A stretch of DNA of 64,000 bases from Formosa sp. Hel3_A1_48 (GCF_001735715.1 NZ_CP017259.1:434001-498000), one strand, 5' to 3'; counted from the first letter of the stretch, positions 9,788-19,470 are shown. Notes: generated from the letters alone by a model not told the origin. Numbers and translations are program-made.

Positions 9788-9974
9788 AGTTTGCGTTGTA
9801 ATGATTTGTACGCTGGTTTTTGTTCATCCCAACAGTTTCTTCAACAAAAGCATTTCTGTCCTTTCTTGTTTTAAATACCCAAATACATACAGAATCTTTA
9901 TTGTGGTAAATGGCTTTTAGCTCGTCATCAATTTGACACAAGTCCTCTAGTATTTCAGCATTTATGCAGATCAT
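9780..9974 (-). CDS. Small conserved-looking protein upstream of the thioredoxin
   Basis: A 64-residue ORF, rich in charged residues, without signal peptide or membrane helix. It overlaps the thioredoxin start by 8 bp on the same strand and begins 9 bp after the stop-side end of the upstream transporter gene. The sequence (for example VCIWVFKTRKDRNAFVEE) looks like a folded small protein rather than random translation. No domain recognised. It could instead be non-coding; the coupled arrangement is the main support. Confidence 0.5.
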   Translation of the reverse strand: MICINAEILEDLCQIDDELKAIYHNKDSVCIWVFKTRKDRNAFVEETVGMNKNQRTNHYNANYV

Positions 9975-9983
9975 TTTTTTATA

Positions 9984-11732
9984 CTATCTCACCCCATGCA
10001 TGAGTTTTTTGATGACAGGATAAAGTACTGCCGAAAGAACGCCTAGTCCTACAGCAACAGCAGTTAAAATCCAAAAGAAATAACTCAAACCATATTCATT
10101 TGCAATACCCTCCGAGGCCTCTCCAAAAACACCTGCAAGTTTCATACCAATAGCAACCGCAAGATACCAAATTCCAAACATCATAGCAATCATACGTCCT
10201 GGCACCAACTTACTTACATAAGATAAAGCCACAGGTGAAACACATAGTTCGCCCATCGTATGAAAAAAGTAGACCAAAATAAGCCACACCATACTTACTG
10301 ATGCTGTAGCAGCACCGACTGGTATATCGGATGCGCCTATGGCGACGCATGCCATACCTATCCCTAAAAGAACCATACCAATGGCGTATTTCATATTAGC
10401 ATTTGGATTGTATTTGCTTTCCCACCACTTAGAAAACAAGGGCGCAAAAGCAATAATGAAGAGTGAATTCAAAACACCAAACCAAGATGCTGGGACTTCA
10501 GCAATTTCTTCTTGAAATTCTGCATTGAGCATCCAAATTGAAATGCCCCAAATGATGAGAAAACTTAAAGCTAAAATAATGTTTGATAATGCATATTTAG
10601 CAAATGTTTTTCTGAACAGTAAAATCAATACCCAAGTAATGATTCCAAGTGGAATAATGGTCATAAGGGAATTGACAACTTTAAAGATATCAGCAGCATT
10701 GCCTTCCAAAATACGTTGGGTGTAATCTCTGGCAAATATGGTTAGACTACTCGGTGCTTGTTCGAAAATAGCCCAGAAGAAAATCGTAATAAAAGCAAAA
10801 AACATAACGGCCAACATTCTATCTCTTGTAATTCTATCGTAACGAGGAATACGGATGATAAGCAATACTACAAACAAAAGCAGTGCAGTCAAAATAACAA
10901 CATTGGAACCCTCTGTGCCAAACATTTTAAAATTGAACAGATTGTATGCTCCTTCTGATATTTTTGAAACAGGATCATTTAGAATCCAAGAAAGTCCAAG
11001 AAGCGATGCGACTCCTATAATGGCCAACTGAAAATGAGTAAAAGGATTGAATTTTGGTTCGTTTGCAGAAACTTCTTTGGCAGCATCATTCGTTTTAACG
11101 GGCTTTTTACCAATATCACCAAAAATATTTTGTGCAAACCAGAATTGTAATAATCCAAAGAACATAAAAATACCTGCTAGGCCAAAGCCCCAGCGCCAAC
11201 CTACTTTTTCACCTAAATAACCACACAACAAAATCCCTAAGAAAGCCCCTGCATTTACACCCATATAGAAAATAGTGTAAGCACCATCTTTCTTTTCATC
11301 TTTCCCTTTGTACATTTCAGAGATGATGGAAGTCATATTGGGTTTAAAAAAACCACTTCCAAAAACCAAAAGTGTTAGCCCCGTGTAAATAAAAAATGGC
11401 GTTTCCAAAGCCATTGCACCATGTCCCAAAGTCATAAGCAAAGCCCCAACGGCTACAGCATAACGATATCCAATGATTTTATCAGCAAAATAGCCCCCCA
11501 AAAGTGTTGAAAGATATACGAGGGAGGTGTAGGTTCCAAAAATAGCATAGGCATATTCTCGTGGCCATCCCCAACCTTCATCCATAAGTGAAGCCGTGAA
11601 AAACATGACTAGTAGTGCCCGCATTCCATAATATGAAAAACGCTCCCACATTTCTGTAAAAAACAGCACAAATAATCCTGCTGGATGGCCTAAAACTTTG
11701 TCTTTAAAAATTTGATCTATTGAAGTACTCAT
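9984..11732 (-). CDS. POT/PTR-family proton-dependent oligopeptide transporter
   Basis: A 582-residue major-facilitator protein of the proton-dependent oligopeptide transporter family, importing di- and tripeptides. The family signature TEMWERFSYYGMRALLV lies near residue 27, and the second PTR2 signature FYMGVNAGAFLGILLCGYLG appears near residue 155. About 14 membrane helices are expected. It is followed on the same strand, upstream, by a second related transporter (11,751-13,271), and then by a dipeptidyl-peptidase IV-like enzyme, so the three form a peptide-use cluster. The larger size (582) compared with the neighbour (506) comes from a longer middle loop and C-terminal region. Confidence 0.93.
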   Translation of the reverse strand: MSTSIDQIFKDKVLGHPAGLFVLFFTEMWERFSYYGMRALLVMFFTASLMDEGWGWPREYAYAIFGTYTSLVYLSTLLGGYFADKIIGYRYAVAVGALLMTLGHGAMALETPFFIYTGLTLLVFGSGFFKPNMTSIISEMYKGKDEKKDGAYTIFYMGVNAGAFLGILLCGYLGEKVGWRWGFGLAGIFMFFGLLQFWFAQNIFGDIGKKPVKTNDAAKEVSANEPKFNPFTHFQLAIIGVASLLGLSWILNDPVSKISEGAYNLFNFKMFGTEGSNVVILTALLLFVVLLIIRIPRYDRITRDRMLAVMFFAFITIFFWAIFEQAPSSLTIFARDYTQRILEGNAADIFKVVNSLMTIIPLGIITWVLILLFRKTFAKYALSNIILALSFLIIWGISIWMLNAEFQEEIAEVPASWFGVLNSLFIIAFAPLFSKWWESKYNPNANMKYAIGMVLLGIGMACVAIGASDIPVGAATASVSMVWLILVYFFHTMGELCVSPVALSYVSKLVPGRMIAMMFGIWYLAVAIGMKLAGVFGEASEGIANEYGLSYFFWILTAVAVGLGVLSAVLYPVIKKLMHGVR

Positions 11733-11750
11733 TTTGGTTGGTTTTTGTGA

Positions 11751-13271
11751 TTATGATTCTAAAATTCTTTCGTTTTCTTCAGCGTTATGCGTCAAGCGTT
11801 TCAATGGTTTTAAAATCAAAATAAATAATGTTCCTATTATAACTGTAAAAATTAAAATTCCAAAGAAGATAGTGTATTCTCCAAAATCACTAGCGGCTTC
11901 ACCAACAATTCCTGCAACCTTACTACCAAGACCTGTTGCTGCAAAGTATACACCCATCATAAGTGAAGCGTATTTTACTGGTGTTAATTTTGTTATAAAG
12001 GATAACGCTACAGGAGATAAACAAAGCTCTCCGATTGTATGAAATAAATAGGCTAACACTAACCATATCATGCTAGAAGCACCTGATTTTTCGAACTCCA
12101 TAGCAGCAAATACCATAAATAAAAACCCAAAGCCCATAATAATAATTCCAATTGCCATTTTGAATAATGAACTTGCCTCTCTACCTTTTAATTTTCTCTT
12201 AGCCCAAATAGACGCTACAAAAGTTGCAAATATGATGATAAAACCAGCGTTTAGACTTTGAAACATCACTGTTGGTATTTCCCAACCAAACAGCACTCTA
12301 TCGGTATTTGTCTCAGTATATAAATTCATCAAACCTCCTGCCTGCTCAAATGCGCCCCAAAATACAATCACCATGATAAACGATAATAATAAAACTAAAA
12401 ATCGGTCTTTATGTGCTTGAGAGTTTAATTCCTTATAAATCATCATTAATAATACAACTACTGCAGTAAGAAATACAAATAAAGGCCCATATCCTGTTTC
12501 TAATGCATACCAGCCATAGGCTGATGCTAATAATAAAACTATTGTTATTACCAATTGTAAAGGTGATTTAAAAAGTTTCCCATATAGCTTCCCATAAGAA
12601 ATTTCATTTGGGTCATTTTCTGTTATTTCTAAATTTCCAACATGAATTAAGTACTTTTGACCATAAATATAATTAATCAATCCTATTACCATAACTATTC
12701 CTGCTAAACCAAATCCAGCATGCCAGCCCCATTCATTAACAACTAGCCCTACAATTATTGTAGCTAGAAGTGAACCTAAATTAATTCCAATATAGAAAAT
12801 ACTAAATCCTTTATCTCTTCTAATGTCACCTTCTTTGTAGAGTCCACCAACCATAGTAGAAATATTTGGTTTTAGTAATCCAACGCCTAGTATAACAAGT
12901 CCTAAACCTGTATAAAAAGCCCAAATATCTGTGAGGACTAAAACGCCATGACCCAGACATAGAATAACAGCACCATACAAAACTGCCTTTTTCTGTCCTA
13001 TCAATTTGTCTGCAATCATACCTCCAGGAATAGACATAACATACACCAACATAGTATACCAACCATAAAGCGCAAGCGCTTCTTTACTTGTCCATCCCAA
13101 ACCTTCACCACGCATATCATCTCCCAGTGTTGAAGCAGTCATATAAAGAACTAGTAAAGCACGCATTCCATAATAGGAAAACCGTTCCCACATTTCTGTT
13201 AAAAAGAGAACATACAGTCCTATTGGATGTCCAAAAAGTTGTTTTTGATGTTGAAGTTCTGTTGTTGACAT
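11751..13271 (-). CDS. POT/PTR-family proton-dependent oligopeptide transporter (second copy)
   Basis: A 506-residue paralogue of the neighbouring transporter, with the same signature TEMWERFSYYGMRALLVLYM near residue 26 and FYIGINLGSLLATIIVGLV near residue 160. It lies 18 bp upstream of the first copy on the same strand, so the pair probably arose by tandem duplication and is cotranscribed; the proteins have diverged, particularly in the middle loops, which suggests different peptide preference. The gene starts 43 bp downstream of the end of the S9 peptidase. Confidence 0.93.
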   Translation of the reverse strand: MSTTELQHQKQLFGHPIGLYVLFLTEMWERFSYYGMRALLVLYMTASTLGDDMRGEGLGWTSKEALALYGWYTMLVYVMSIPGGMIADKLIGQKKAVLYGAVILCLGHGVLVLTDIWAFYTGLGLVILGVGLLKPNISTMVGGLYKEGDIRRDKGFSIFYIGINLGSLLATIIVGLVVNEWGWHAGFGLAGIVMVIGLINYIYGQKYLIHVGNLEITENDPNEISYGKLYGKLFKSPLQLVITIVLLLASAYGWYALETGYGPLFVFLTAVVVLLMMIYKELNSQAHKDRFLVLLLSFIMVIVFWGAFEQAGGLMNLYTETNTDRVLFGWEIPTVMFQSLNAGFIIIFATFVASIWAKRKLKGREASSLFKMAIGIIIMGFGFLFMVFAAMEFEKSGASSMIWLVLAYLFHTIGELCLSPVALSFITKLTPVKYASLMMGVYFAATGLGSKVAGIVGEAASDFGEYTIFFGILIFTVIIGTLFILILKPLKRLTHNAEENERILES

Positions 13272-13314
13272 ATTGATTTTTATTTATTGGTTAGTTTTTT
13301 TGTTTGTTTAATTC

Positions 13315-15498
13315 TTAATTTTCGCCTAAGCTTCGTTCTATGAAGTTGGTCATTTTTTTATAGAGATGAAGTCGTGTATTACCCCCATAAATACCATGGT
13401 TTTTATCGGGGTAAATGCCCCACTCAAATTGTTTATCCGCTTGAATCAAAGCCTCAACCATACGCATGGTGTGTTGCAAATGCACATTATCATCACTCGA
13501 TCCATGAATCAGTAAATAATCGCCTTTAAGCTTTTCGGGGTAATAAAACGGGGAGTTGTCATCGTATCCTGCTGGGTTTTCTTGAGGGGTACGCATATAG
13601 CGTTCGGTGTAAATAGTGTCGTAAAATCGCCAATTCGTAACTGGTGCTACAGCTATAGCCATTTTAAAGATCTCGCTGCCTTTCAATAAGCAATTGGTGC
13701 TCATATGTCCACCAAAACTCCAGCCCCAAATTCCAATACGTTCTTGGTCAATGTAGGGTAATTCTGCTAATTTTTTAGCGGCGGCAATTTGGTCTTCAGT
13801 TTCATATTTCACCAAATTCATATACGTAACTTTCTTAAAATCTGCGCCTTTGAATCCTGTTCCACGACCATCAATACAAACTACAAAATAGCCTTTTTGT
13901 GCCAACATTTGATACCAATAATCATTGGCGCTATTCCAGCTGTTGACAACTTCTTGTGAGCCAGGCCCAGAATACTGATACATAAGGACGGGATATTTTT
14001 TATTTGGATCAAAATCAACAGGTTTTATTGTCCACATATTAAGGTCATTGCCATTAATGGCTATGGTACTAAATTCTTTTTCAGATAATTTATAATTGGA
14101 TAGCTTTTCCGCCAGTTTATCATTGTGTTTGATACGCTTCAAAACTGTTCCATTGTTTGCATCATTTAATGTGTACTCTGGAGGTATGGTCGCGCTCGAA
14201 AAGGTGTTGATGTAATAGGTGAAATCTGCACTAAAAGCCGCTGAATTGGTTCCTTCATTTTTGGAGAGACGGCGTTTGTTTTTTCCATTAAGGCCAATGC
14301 TGTAGACGTCTCTATTTATGGAACCATTTTCTACAGATTGGTAAAATATTTTTTTCGACTGTTTGTCATATCCATAATATACCGTGACCTCCCAATCTCC
14401 AGTGGTCACTTGATTGATGAGTTTGCCTTTTTTACTGTAGTGATAAATATGGTTGTATCCATCTTGCTCACTTGTCCAAATAAAGCTGTTATTTTTTAAA
14501 AATGTGAGATTATCTGTTACATCCACATAGGCATCATCTTTTTCTGAGAGCAGAATAGTAGTTGTGCCCTTAGCTGTGTCGATTGCCCATAAATCAAGTT
14601 CATTTTGATGGCGATTGATAAACTGAGCACTCAAGACATTCGCATCATTTGTCCATTTGATGCGCGGAATATAAAAATCATCATATGTCTTTTCGACCTC
14701 AACTTCATTGGATTTTGAAGAAGACAAATCATAAACATGTAAAGATACATCCGCATTTTTTTCACCTGCCTTTGGATACTTAAAAACTTGTTGGGTTTGA
14801 TATAAGTCTTGTCCGTACACATCCATTGAAAATTCTGGGACTTCTGTTTCGTCAAATTTTAAATACGCAATTTTAGTGCCCTCAGTGTTCCATTCAAAAG
14901 CCCGAACAAAGGCAAATTCTTCTTCATAAACCCAGTCTGTAATGCCATTAATAATTTTATTTTTTTCACCATCGAAAGTAATTTGCTTGGTCTGTTGAGT
15001 TTCGAGGTTTTTTATGTAAATATTGTTCCGATAACCATAAGCCACTTTCAACCCATCTGGCGAAAAAGTAGGCTCTTGTATTTTATAATCAGAAATCTTT
15101 GTACGCGTTTTAGTTTTAGTATCATAAACAAAAAAAATACCCAAAGTAGAACGTCTATATACAGCTTCTATTTCTGTTGCTAGAATTAGTTTTGTTTCAT
15201 CAAGACTAAAGTCATAATAAGTAAAGTATTGTATGTCATCAAAGTCTTTTGAATCTACCAAAGTGGATGTCTTAGATTGTGTTTGATAGTCATAGACATC
15301 AACAGATGTTGATCGTGTAGCACGATTAAAATTTAAAACAGAGTACTGCTGTCCATTACTCATAGAATTTAGAACTTCCATTCGTTGAGTTGTGAAGGCA
15401 CCATTCCAAATCTCTTCAAGTGTTATGTTTTGTTCTTGTGAATAACAAAAACAGGAAGCGATAACAATTAGAACGATGTGCAAATTTTTGCGGAGCAT
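13315..15498 (-). CDS. S9 family peptidase, dipeptidyl-peptidase IV type
   Basis: A 727-residue exported serine peptidase that removes N-terminal dipeptides (typically Xaa-Pro) from oligopeptides. A signal peptide (residues 1-20) precedes the DPPIV_N beta-propeller, which contains the DPP-IV Glu pair region YEEEFAFVRAFEW near residue 192. The alpha/beta-hydrolase domain carries the nucleophile in GIWGWSFGGHMS, the Asp in HGSSDDNVHLQH, and the His in DKNHGIYGG near the C-terminus. Length matches the family. With the two downstream POT transporters it forms a periplasmic-cleavage plus import set for dipeptides. Confidence 0.93.
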   Translation of the reverse strand: MLRKNLHIVLIVIASCFCYSQEQNITLEEIWNGAFTTQRMEVLNSMSNGQQYSVLNFNRATRSTSVDVYDYQTQSKTSTLVDSKDFDDIQYFTYYDFSLDETKLILATEIEAVYRRSTLGIFFVYDTKTKTRTKISDYKIQEPTFSPDGLKVAYGYRNNIYIKNLETQQTKQITFDGEKNKIINGITDWVYEEEFAFVRAFEWNTEGTKIAYLKFDETEVPEFSMDVYGQDLYQTQQVFKYPKAGEKNADVSLHVYDLSSSKSNEVEVEKTYDDFYIPRIKWTNDANVLSAQFINRHQNELDLWAIDTAKGTTTILLSEKDDAYVDVTDNLTFLKNNSFIWTSEQDGYNHIYHYSKKGKLINQVTTGDWEVTVYYGYDKQSKKIFYQSVENGSINRDVYSIGLNGKNKRRLSKNEGTNSAAFSADFTYYINTFSSATIPPEYTLNDANNGTVLKRIKHNDKLAEKLSNYKLSEKEFSTIAINGNDLNMWTIKPVDFDPNKKYPVLMYQYSGPGSQEVVNSWNSANDYWYQMLAQKGYFVVCIDGRGTGFKGADFKKVTYMNLVKYETEDQIAAAKKLAELPYIDQERIGIWGWSFGGHMSTNCLLKGSEIFKMAIAVAPVTNWRFYDTIYTERYMRTPQENPAGYDDNSPFYYPEKLKGDYLLIHGSSDDNVHLQHTMRMVEALIQADKQFEWGIYPDKNHGIYGGNTRLHLYKKMTNFIERSLGEN

Positions 15499-15612
15499 AC
15501 ATATATTTTATAAAATGTTACCAATTTTACTAAAAATAATTCATAATTCCTCTTTTCTGAGCGGATTAATATTCAATTTAACAATTCGCTTTTCAGATAA
15601 TATATAGAATAG

Positions 15613-15620
15613 TATCTTTG
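15613..15620 (+). promoter_or_regulatory. Putative -7 box (TATCTTTG) upstream of HMG-CoA reductase
   Basis: TATCTTTG matches TAnnTTTG and lies 18 bp before the ATG at 15,638. A clear TTTG -33 element is not seen, so this is a motif-level call. Confidence 0.4.
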
Positions 15621-15637
15621 TTTACCAATACACAACT

Positions 15638-16948
15638 ATGCCACAGCAAGTTTCTGGATTTTCAAAACTCTCTAAAACCGAAAAAATAAACTGGTTGATT
15701 ACCAATTATTTTGGAGGAAATATACATGCCAAAGTCACCTTGGAATCTTATTGGAATTCCGACTCTGAGCTGCAACAATTGCACGACGAGTTCATTGAAA
15801 ATACCATTACAAACTTTTATATGCCATTTGGTATTGCCCCTAATTTTTTAATTAACGAAAAACTCTACACTTTACCCATGACTATTGAGGAAAGTTCGGT
15901 AGTAGCGGCGGCCAGTAATGCCGCTAAATTTTGGTTATCTCGTGGTGGATTTAAGACAAAAATTCTGGCTACTACAAAAATAGGCCATGTTCATTTTATT
16001 TATAAAGGAGACCGTAATGGGCTCAGATCATATTTTGAAAAAATCAAAGCTCAACTTTTGCAGGCCATCAAACCACTTACTCAAAATATGGAAAAACGTG
16101 GTGGTGGTCTTTTAGATTTAAATCTCATCGATTGTACGCCTAAAATGGCGCACTATTTTCAATTGGAAGCAACGTTTGAAACCAAAGACGCCATGGGTGC
16201 CAATTTTATCAATTCGTGTTTGGAACAAATCGCCACTACTTTTGAAACGCTAAGTCAAAATAGTCCAGAACTCCACGGGAACAAACCCAAGGTAGTCATG
16301 AGTATTTTATCCAATTATGTCCCCAATTGTGTGGTCCGTGCCGAGGTATCTTGTTCGTTAGACGAACTCACTTTAGAGGGCCACTTTAAAGGGCAAGAAT
16401 TTGCCGAAAAATTTATTCAAGCAGTACGTATTGCAGAAGTAGAGCCCTACCGTGCTGTAACCCATAACAAAGGCATCATGAATGGTGTAGATGCAGTCGT
16501 CATCGCCACAGGAAATGATTTTAGAGCGGTTGAAGCTGGTGTTCATGCTTACGCTGCTAAAGACGGACAATACACCAGTTTATCTCATGCCAGTTTAGAA
16601 AATGGTGTTTTTAGATTTTGGATGGATTTACCTTTGGCATTGGGTACTGTAGGCGGGTTAACAGGATTACATCCAATGGTCAAATTAGCGTTGGAGCTGC
16701 TAGGAACTCCCTCAGCAACCAAGCTTATGGAAATAGTGGCTGTAGCGGGACTAGCACAGAATTTTGCTGCCTTGCGCTCACTCACTACAACGGGAATCCA
16801 AAAAGGACACATGAAAATGCATTTAATGAATATTTTAAATCAAATAGGCGCAACAGATACTGAAAAAGAAACTTTGATTTTACATTTTAAAACCAACGGT
16901 GTTTCGCACCGTGCAGTGGCAGAAGCCTTAAATAAACTCCGAGACTGA
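15638..16948 (+). CDS. Hydroxymethylglutaryl-CoA reductase, class II type
   Basis: A 436-residue enzyme interconverting HMG-CoA and mevalonate, the committed step of the mevalonate route to isoprenoids. The length fits class II (bacterial) HMG-CoA reductases rather than the long membrane-bound eukaryotic form. Visible family segments are ENTITNFYMPFGIAPNF near residue 45, DAMGANFINSCLEQIA near residue 184 (the substrate-binding DAMGxN motif), and LPLALGTVGGLTGLHP near residue 332, close to the nicotinamide site. Its stop shares one base with the start of the GHMP kinase, so the two are translationally coupled. In this group the enzyme is taken to work in biosynthesis despite the class II family label. 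Confidence 0.93.
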   Translation: MPQQVSGFSKLSKTEKINWLITNYFGGNIHAKVTLESYWNSDSELQQLHDEFIENTITNFYMPFGIAPNFLINEKLYTLPMTIEESSVVAAASNAAKFWLSRGGFKTKILATTKIGHVHFIYKGDRNGLRSYFEKIKAQLLQAIKPLTQNMEKRGGGLLDLNLIDCTPKMAHYFQLEATFETKDAMGANFINSCLEQIATTFETLSQNSPELHGNKPKVVMSILSNYVPNCVVRAEVSCSLDELTLEGHFKGQEFAEKFIQAVRIAEVEPYRAVTHNKGIMNGVDAVVIATGNDFRAVEAGVHAYAAKDGQYTSLSHASLENGVFRFWMDLPLALGTVGGLTGLHPMVKLALELLGTPSATKLMEIVAVAGLAQNFAALRSLTTTGIQKGHMKMHLMNILNQIGATDTEKETLILHFKTNGVSHRAVAEALNKLRD

Positions 16949-17838
16949 TGCATAAGTTTTATAGTCATGGAAAACTTTTACTGAGCGCCGAATATGCAGT
17001 ATTAAACGGTGCAAAAGCCCTAGCATTACCCACTAAACTTGGACAATCTCTAGAAGTAAAAACGATTGAACAAGCAGAAATACGATGGAAAAGTTTTGAC
17101 CACAAAAATAAGCTTTGGTTTGAAACAAATTTGACTATAAATAATTTTAATCCGAGTACAAATACTGAAACTGCTCATCGACTTGCTCAAATTTTTCGTG
17201 CTCTTTTTGAATTGAATCCAAAAGTATTTGCATCTACTGGTCTAGAATTCTCTAGCCATTTAGAATTCCCTCAAAACTGGGGTTTGGGCTCCTCCTCTAC
17301 CCTAGTTAACAATTTAGCGCAATGGGCCAATGTAGATGCTTTTACATTGCTCGAAAACACCTTTGGTGGTAGTGGCTATGATATTGCTTGTGCGCAAAAC
17401 GCCCAACCGATCGTATACCAACGCCAAAACAGTACACCGCTTATAAAAATTGTGGATTTTGATCCGCCGTTTAAAGATCAATTGTTTTTTGTACACCGCA
17501 ACCAAAAACAAAACAGCCGTGAGGCCATCGCCCGCTACAACACCCTAAAAACAACACAAACACTCGATTTTTCTGCATTGAATGCCATTACAGAAGCACT
17601 TTTGGTGGCTACTACTTTAGAAGAATTTGAAGTACTCATAAGCAAACATGAAAACTTAGTGGGCGCACTTATCCAACACCCCCCATTAAAAACCACACAT
17701 TTTGCAGACTACCCCGGAGCGATAAAAAGTTTAGGGGCTTGGGGTGGTGATTTCTTTTTGGCAACAAGAACCAATACGCAATATTTTATGGATAAGGGGT
17801 ATAATACCATTGTACCTTATGGGGTGATGGTAGTTTAA
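16948..17838 (+). CDS. GYDIA-type GHMP kinase (mevalonate-pathway-like)
   Basis: A 296-residue small-molecule kinase of the GHMP superfamily. The ATP-binding signature is NWGLGSSSTLVNNLAQW near residue 110, and the segment GGSGYDIACAQ near residue 141 gives the flavobacterial GYDIA subfamily its name. Coupling to HMG-CoA reductase (one-base overlap) points to the phosphorylation of mevalonate or phosphomevalonate, but which of the two is inference. The gene ends only 4 bp from a convergent minus-strand gene without an intervening terminator. Confidence 0.88.
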   Translation: MHKFYSHGKLLLSAEYAVLNGAKALALPTKLGQSLEVKTIEQAEIRWKSFDHKNKLWFETNLTINNFNPSTNTETAHRLAQIFRALFELNPKVFASTGLEFSSHLEFPQNWGLGSSSTLVNNLAQWANVDAFTLLENTFGGSGYDIACAQNAQPIVYQRQNSTPLIKIVDFDPPFKDQLFFVHRNQKQNSREAIARYNTLKTTQTLDFSALNAITEALLVATTLEEFEVLISKHENLVGALIQHPPLKTTHFADYPGAIKSLGAWGGDFFLATRTNTQYFMDKGYNTIVPYGVMVV

Positions 17839-17842
17839 TATA

Positions 17843-18241
17843 TTATCCTGTTAATATAAAAAATGCTAAAAAATGAGTTAATATGAGAAACTTATAATTA
17901 CGGTTTCCCAGCGTTTTTTCATTAGTTGCCAAAGCAATAAAAACCATAAATACAAAATTAACTATAACAAGAATTAAAACTAAAACATCAACCGCTTTAA
18001 ATAATTGTAAAGCGCCAACTCCGACACATAATGCCAATATGAATGCAGACAATTTTAAATATTTATTGGTATCCAAAAACAATAATTTTACTGGACTAAA
18101 GTAAAAGCTAACAAGAACCAAAAATATTAATGTAAAGAGAGTTGGTATGTGTTCTTTTTTGCTAAAGAAGATTAAAAAAATTGAAATGATTATTAGTGAT
18201 AATTCAATAATCTGTAATAATGCTTTATTCTGTTTTATCAT
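17843..18241 (-). CDS. Four-helix membrane protein, unknown
   Basis: A 132-residue protein with about four hydrophobic segments (residues about 10-27, 31-49, 64-82, 84-106) and a final one near the C-terminus. No recognised domain. It starts 6 bp downstream of the Cys-rich lipoprotein gene on the same strand, so they are likely cotranscribed. The pair sits between a core metabolic operon and an XRE regulator, and has a more AT-rich look than its neighbours, which suggests accessory DNA. Function unknown. Confidence 0.7.
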   Translation of the reverse strand: MIKQNKALLQIIELSLIIISIFLIFFSKKEHIPTLFTLIFLVLVSFYFSPVKLLFLDTNKYLKLSAFILALCVGVGALQLFKAVDVLVLILVIVNFVFMVFIALATNEKTLGNRNYKFLILTHFLAFFILTG

Positions 18242-18247
18242 ATTTAA

Positions 18248-18925
18248 TTAGCTAGCAAAATGACAGTCATAGATACATTCTCCAGCCATCCAAGCAACCA
18301 CTGGACCAGGTGCTAATACAAATTCTACCCATCCTCCCCACCAATCAAATTGATCTTCTATAGCATCCTCCATACAATCATCAAAACAACCCTCATTGTA
18401 ATCACGTGAATTTTCCGACGTAGTTTTACTATTGAAAAATGTATAAACTCCGTATTTAATCCATTTAAATTGTTCAACCATGTTGTTCAAATATTCTTTA
18501 TGGGCTAAACTACTAATTTTTGAATTAATAAATATTTGATAGTGACTTGATCTTTTAATAAAAGTCTGAAAATTATCGGACTGTAAATCATCAACTAGAA
18601 ACTTCACAAAATACTTGTCAAATTCATTTGGATTTGAATAACCAAGTTCGTTATTGTAAACATCTGGGATATTTTTCTTATCTATTTTATTTGTAATTAA
18701 ATTAAAAATACTTTCCTCATAATTTTTAAAATGATCTAACTCATTAATAATTGTTTTATTATTAAAGTTGTCAATAGAATTTTCATTAAAATTAGATAAA
18801 TGTTCTTTAAGACTTTCAATTAACTCAGCTTGATTAATCTCTAAATCATTGTTAGGGTTTTTAGAACAAGAAAAATAAGTAAATATTAAAATGGTTAAAA
18901 TTGGCAGGCGGACAAACTTTTTCAT
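18248..18925 (-). CDS. Lipoprotein with Cys/Trp/Gly-rich C-terminal module, unknown
   Basis: A 225-residue lipoprotein: signal and lipobox end at TYFSCS (about residue 20). The middle is helical and Asn/Lys-rich. The last 50 residues are different: a GCFDDCMEDAIEDQFDWWGG start, a hydrophobic LAPGPVVAWMAG stretch, and a CIYDCHF end, with four cysteines in two Cys-x3-Cys pairs. Similar short Cys-flanked hydrophobic tails occur on uncharacterised secreted proteins of Bacteroidota, from memory and without a family name. It precedes a small membrane protein by 6 bp. Function unknown; disulfide-bonded surface module is inference. Confidence 0.7.
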   Translation of the reverse strand: MKKFVRLPILTILIFTYFSCSKNPNNDLEINQAELIESLKEHLSNFNENSIDNFNNKTIINELDHFKNYEESIFNLITNKIDKKNIPDVYNNELGYSNPNEFDKYFVKFLVDDLQSDNFQTFIKRSSHYQIFINSKISSLAHKEYLNNMVEQFKWIKYGVYTFFNSKTTSENSRDYNEGCFDDCMEDAIEDQFDWWGGWVEFVLAPGPVVAWMAGECIYDCHFAS

Positions 18926-19100
18926 AAGTAAAAAATTTAAGTTGTTATATTAACCACTTTAATGGTTTTAAAAATAGATTTGAGGTGGCTGTTCAGCTTT
19001 TGAACAATTCAAATATAGAAAAAAAATATAGTATATTATGTCTTTTTATGTTAAATTTTTGAATTATTCGTATAGATTAAGCTATATTATTCTATTGTTG

Positions 19101-19108
19101 TACCTTTG
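19101..19108 (+). promoter_or_regulatory. Putative -7 box (TACCTTTG) upstream of XRE regulator
   Basis: TACCTTTG matches TAnnTTTG and lies about 55 bp before the ATG of the HTH gene. The -33 element is not convincing. Confidence 0.35.
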
Positions 19109-19163
19109 AGTGCTACTCAATTTAACAACCACAAACGCTGTGCCTACTTTTTAATTAACCAAC

Positions 19164-19388
19164 ATGCACAATCGTTCTAATGAAGATTTTTTGAAGGCCT
19201 TTGGGCTTAATTTATGTAACATCCGCAAGACCAAGGGCCTCAAGCAATACCATGTCGCAGACCGCTGTGGGATTCATAAAAACAACTATACCAACATAGA
19301 ACGCGGCAAACGTAATATTACCATTGCCAAAGCAAAAGCTATAGCAACAGCTTTAGATGTTCCTTTAGCAAAGCTGTTTGAGTTTTAG
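19164..19388 (+). CDS. XRE-family helix-turn-helix regulator, single domain
   Basis: A 74-residue protein that is almost entirely an HTH_3/XRE DNA-binding domain: recognition region QYHVADRCGIHKNNYTNIER, and the terminal helix ALDVPLAKLFEF. Such solo XRE proteins act as dimeric repressors. It is transcribed away from the lipoprotein/membrane pair, with 238 bp between the two starts, and is convergent with the PpiD-like gene downstream. Target genes are unknown; the divergent pair is the obvious candidate. Confidence 0.85.
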   Translation: MHNRSNEDFLKAFGLNLCNIRKTKGLKQYHVADRCGIHKNNYTNIERGKRNITIAKAKAIATALDVPLAKLFEF

Positions 19389-19418
19389 AGCCTTTAAAAT
19401 ACATTTAAAAAAAGGCAT

Positions 19419-19445
19419 AAAAAAAGGGACTGAAAAATCAGCCCC
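19419..19445 (-). terminator. Rho-independent terminator after the PpiD-like gene
   Basis: On the minus strand, a GGGGCTGA/TCAGTCCC hairpin (one mismatch, loop of T residues) at 19,426-19,445 is followed by a seven-T run. It lies 26 bp past the stop of the 19,471 gene. The A-run makes it partly usable from the plus strand as well. Confidence 0.7.
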
Positions 19446-19470
19446 ATTAAAATTCTAAATAAATGTATTT

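Noticed and set aside
12826-13062. 78-codon minus-strand ORF inside the second peptide transporter
   Set aside because: Out of frame with an intact transporter gene and rich in rare Cys/Trp/Arg runs; shadow frame.
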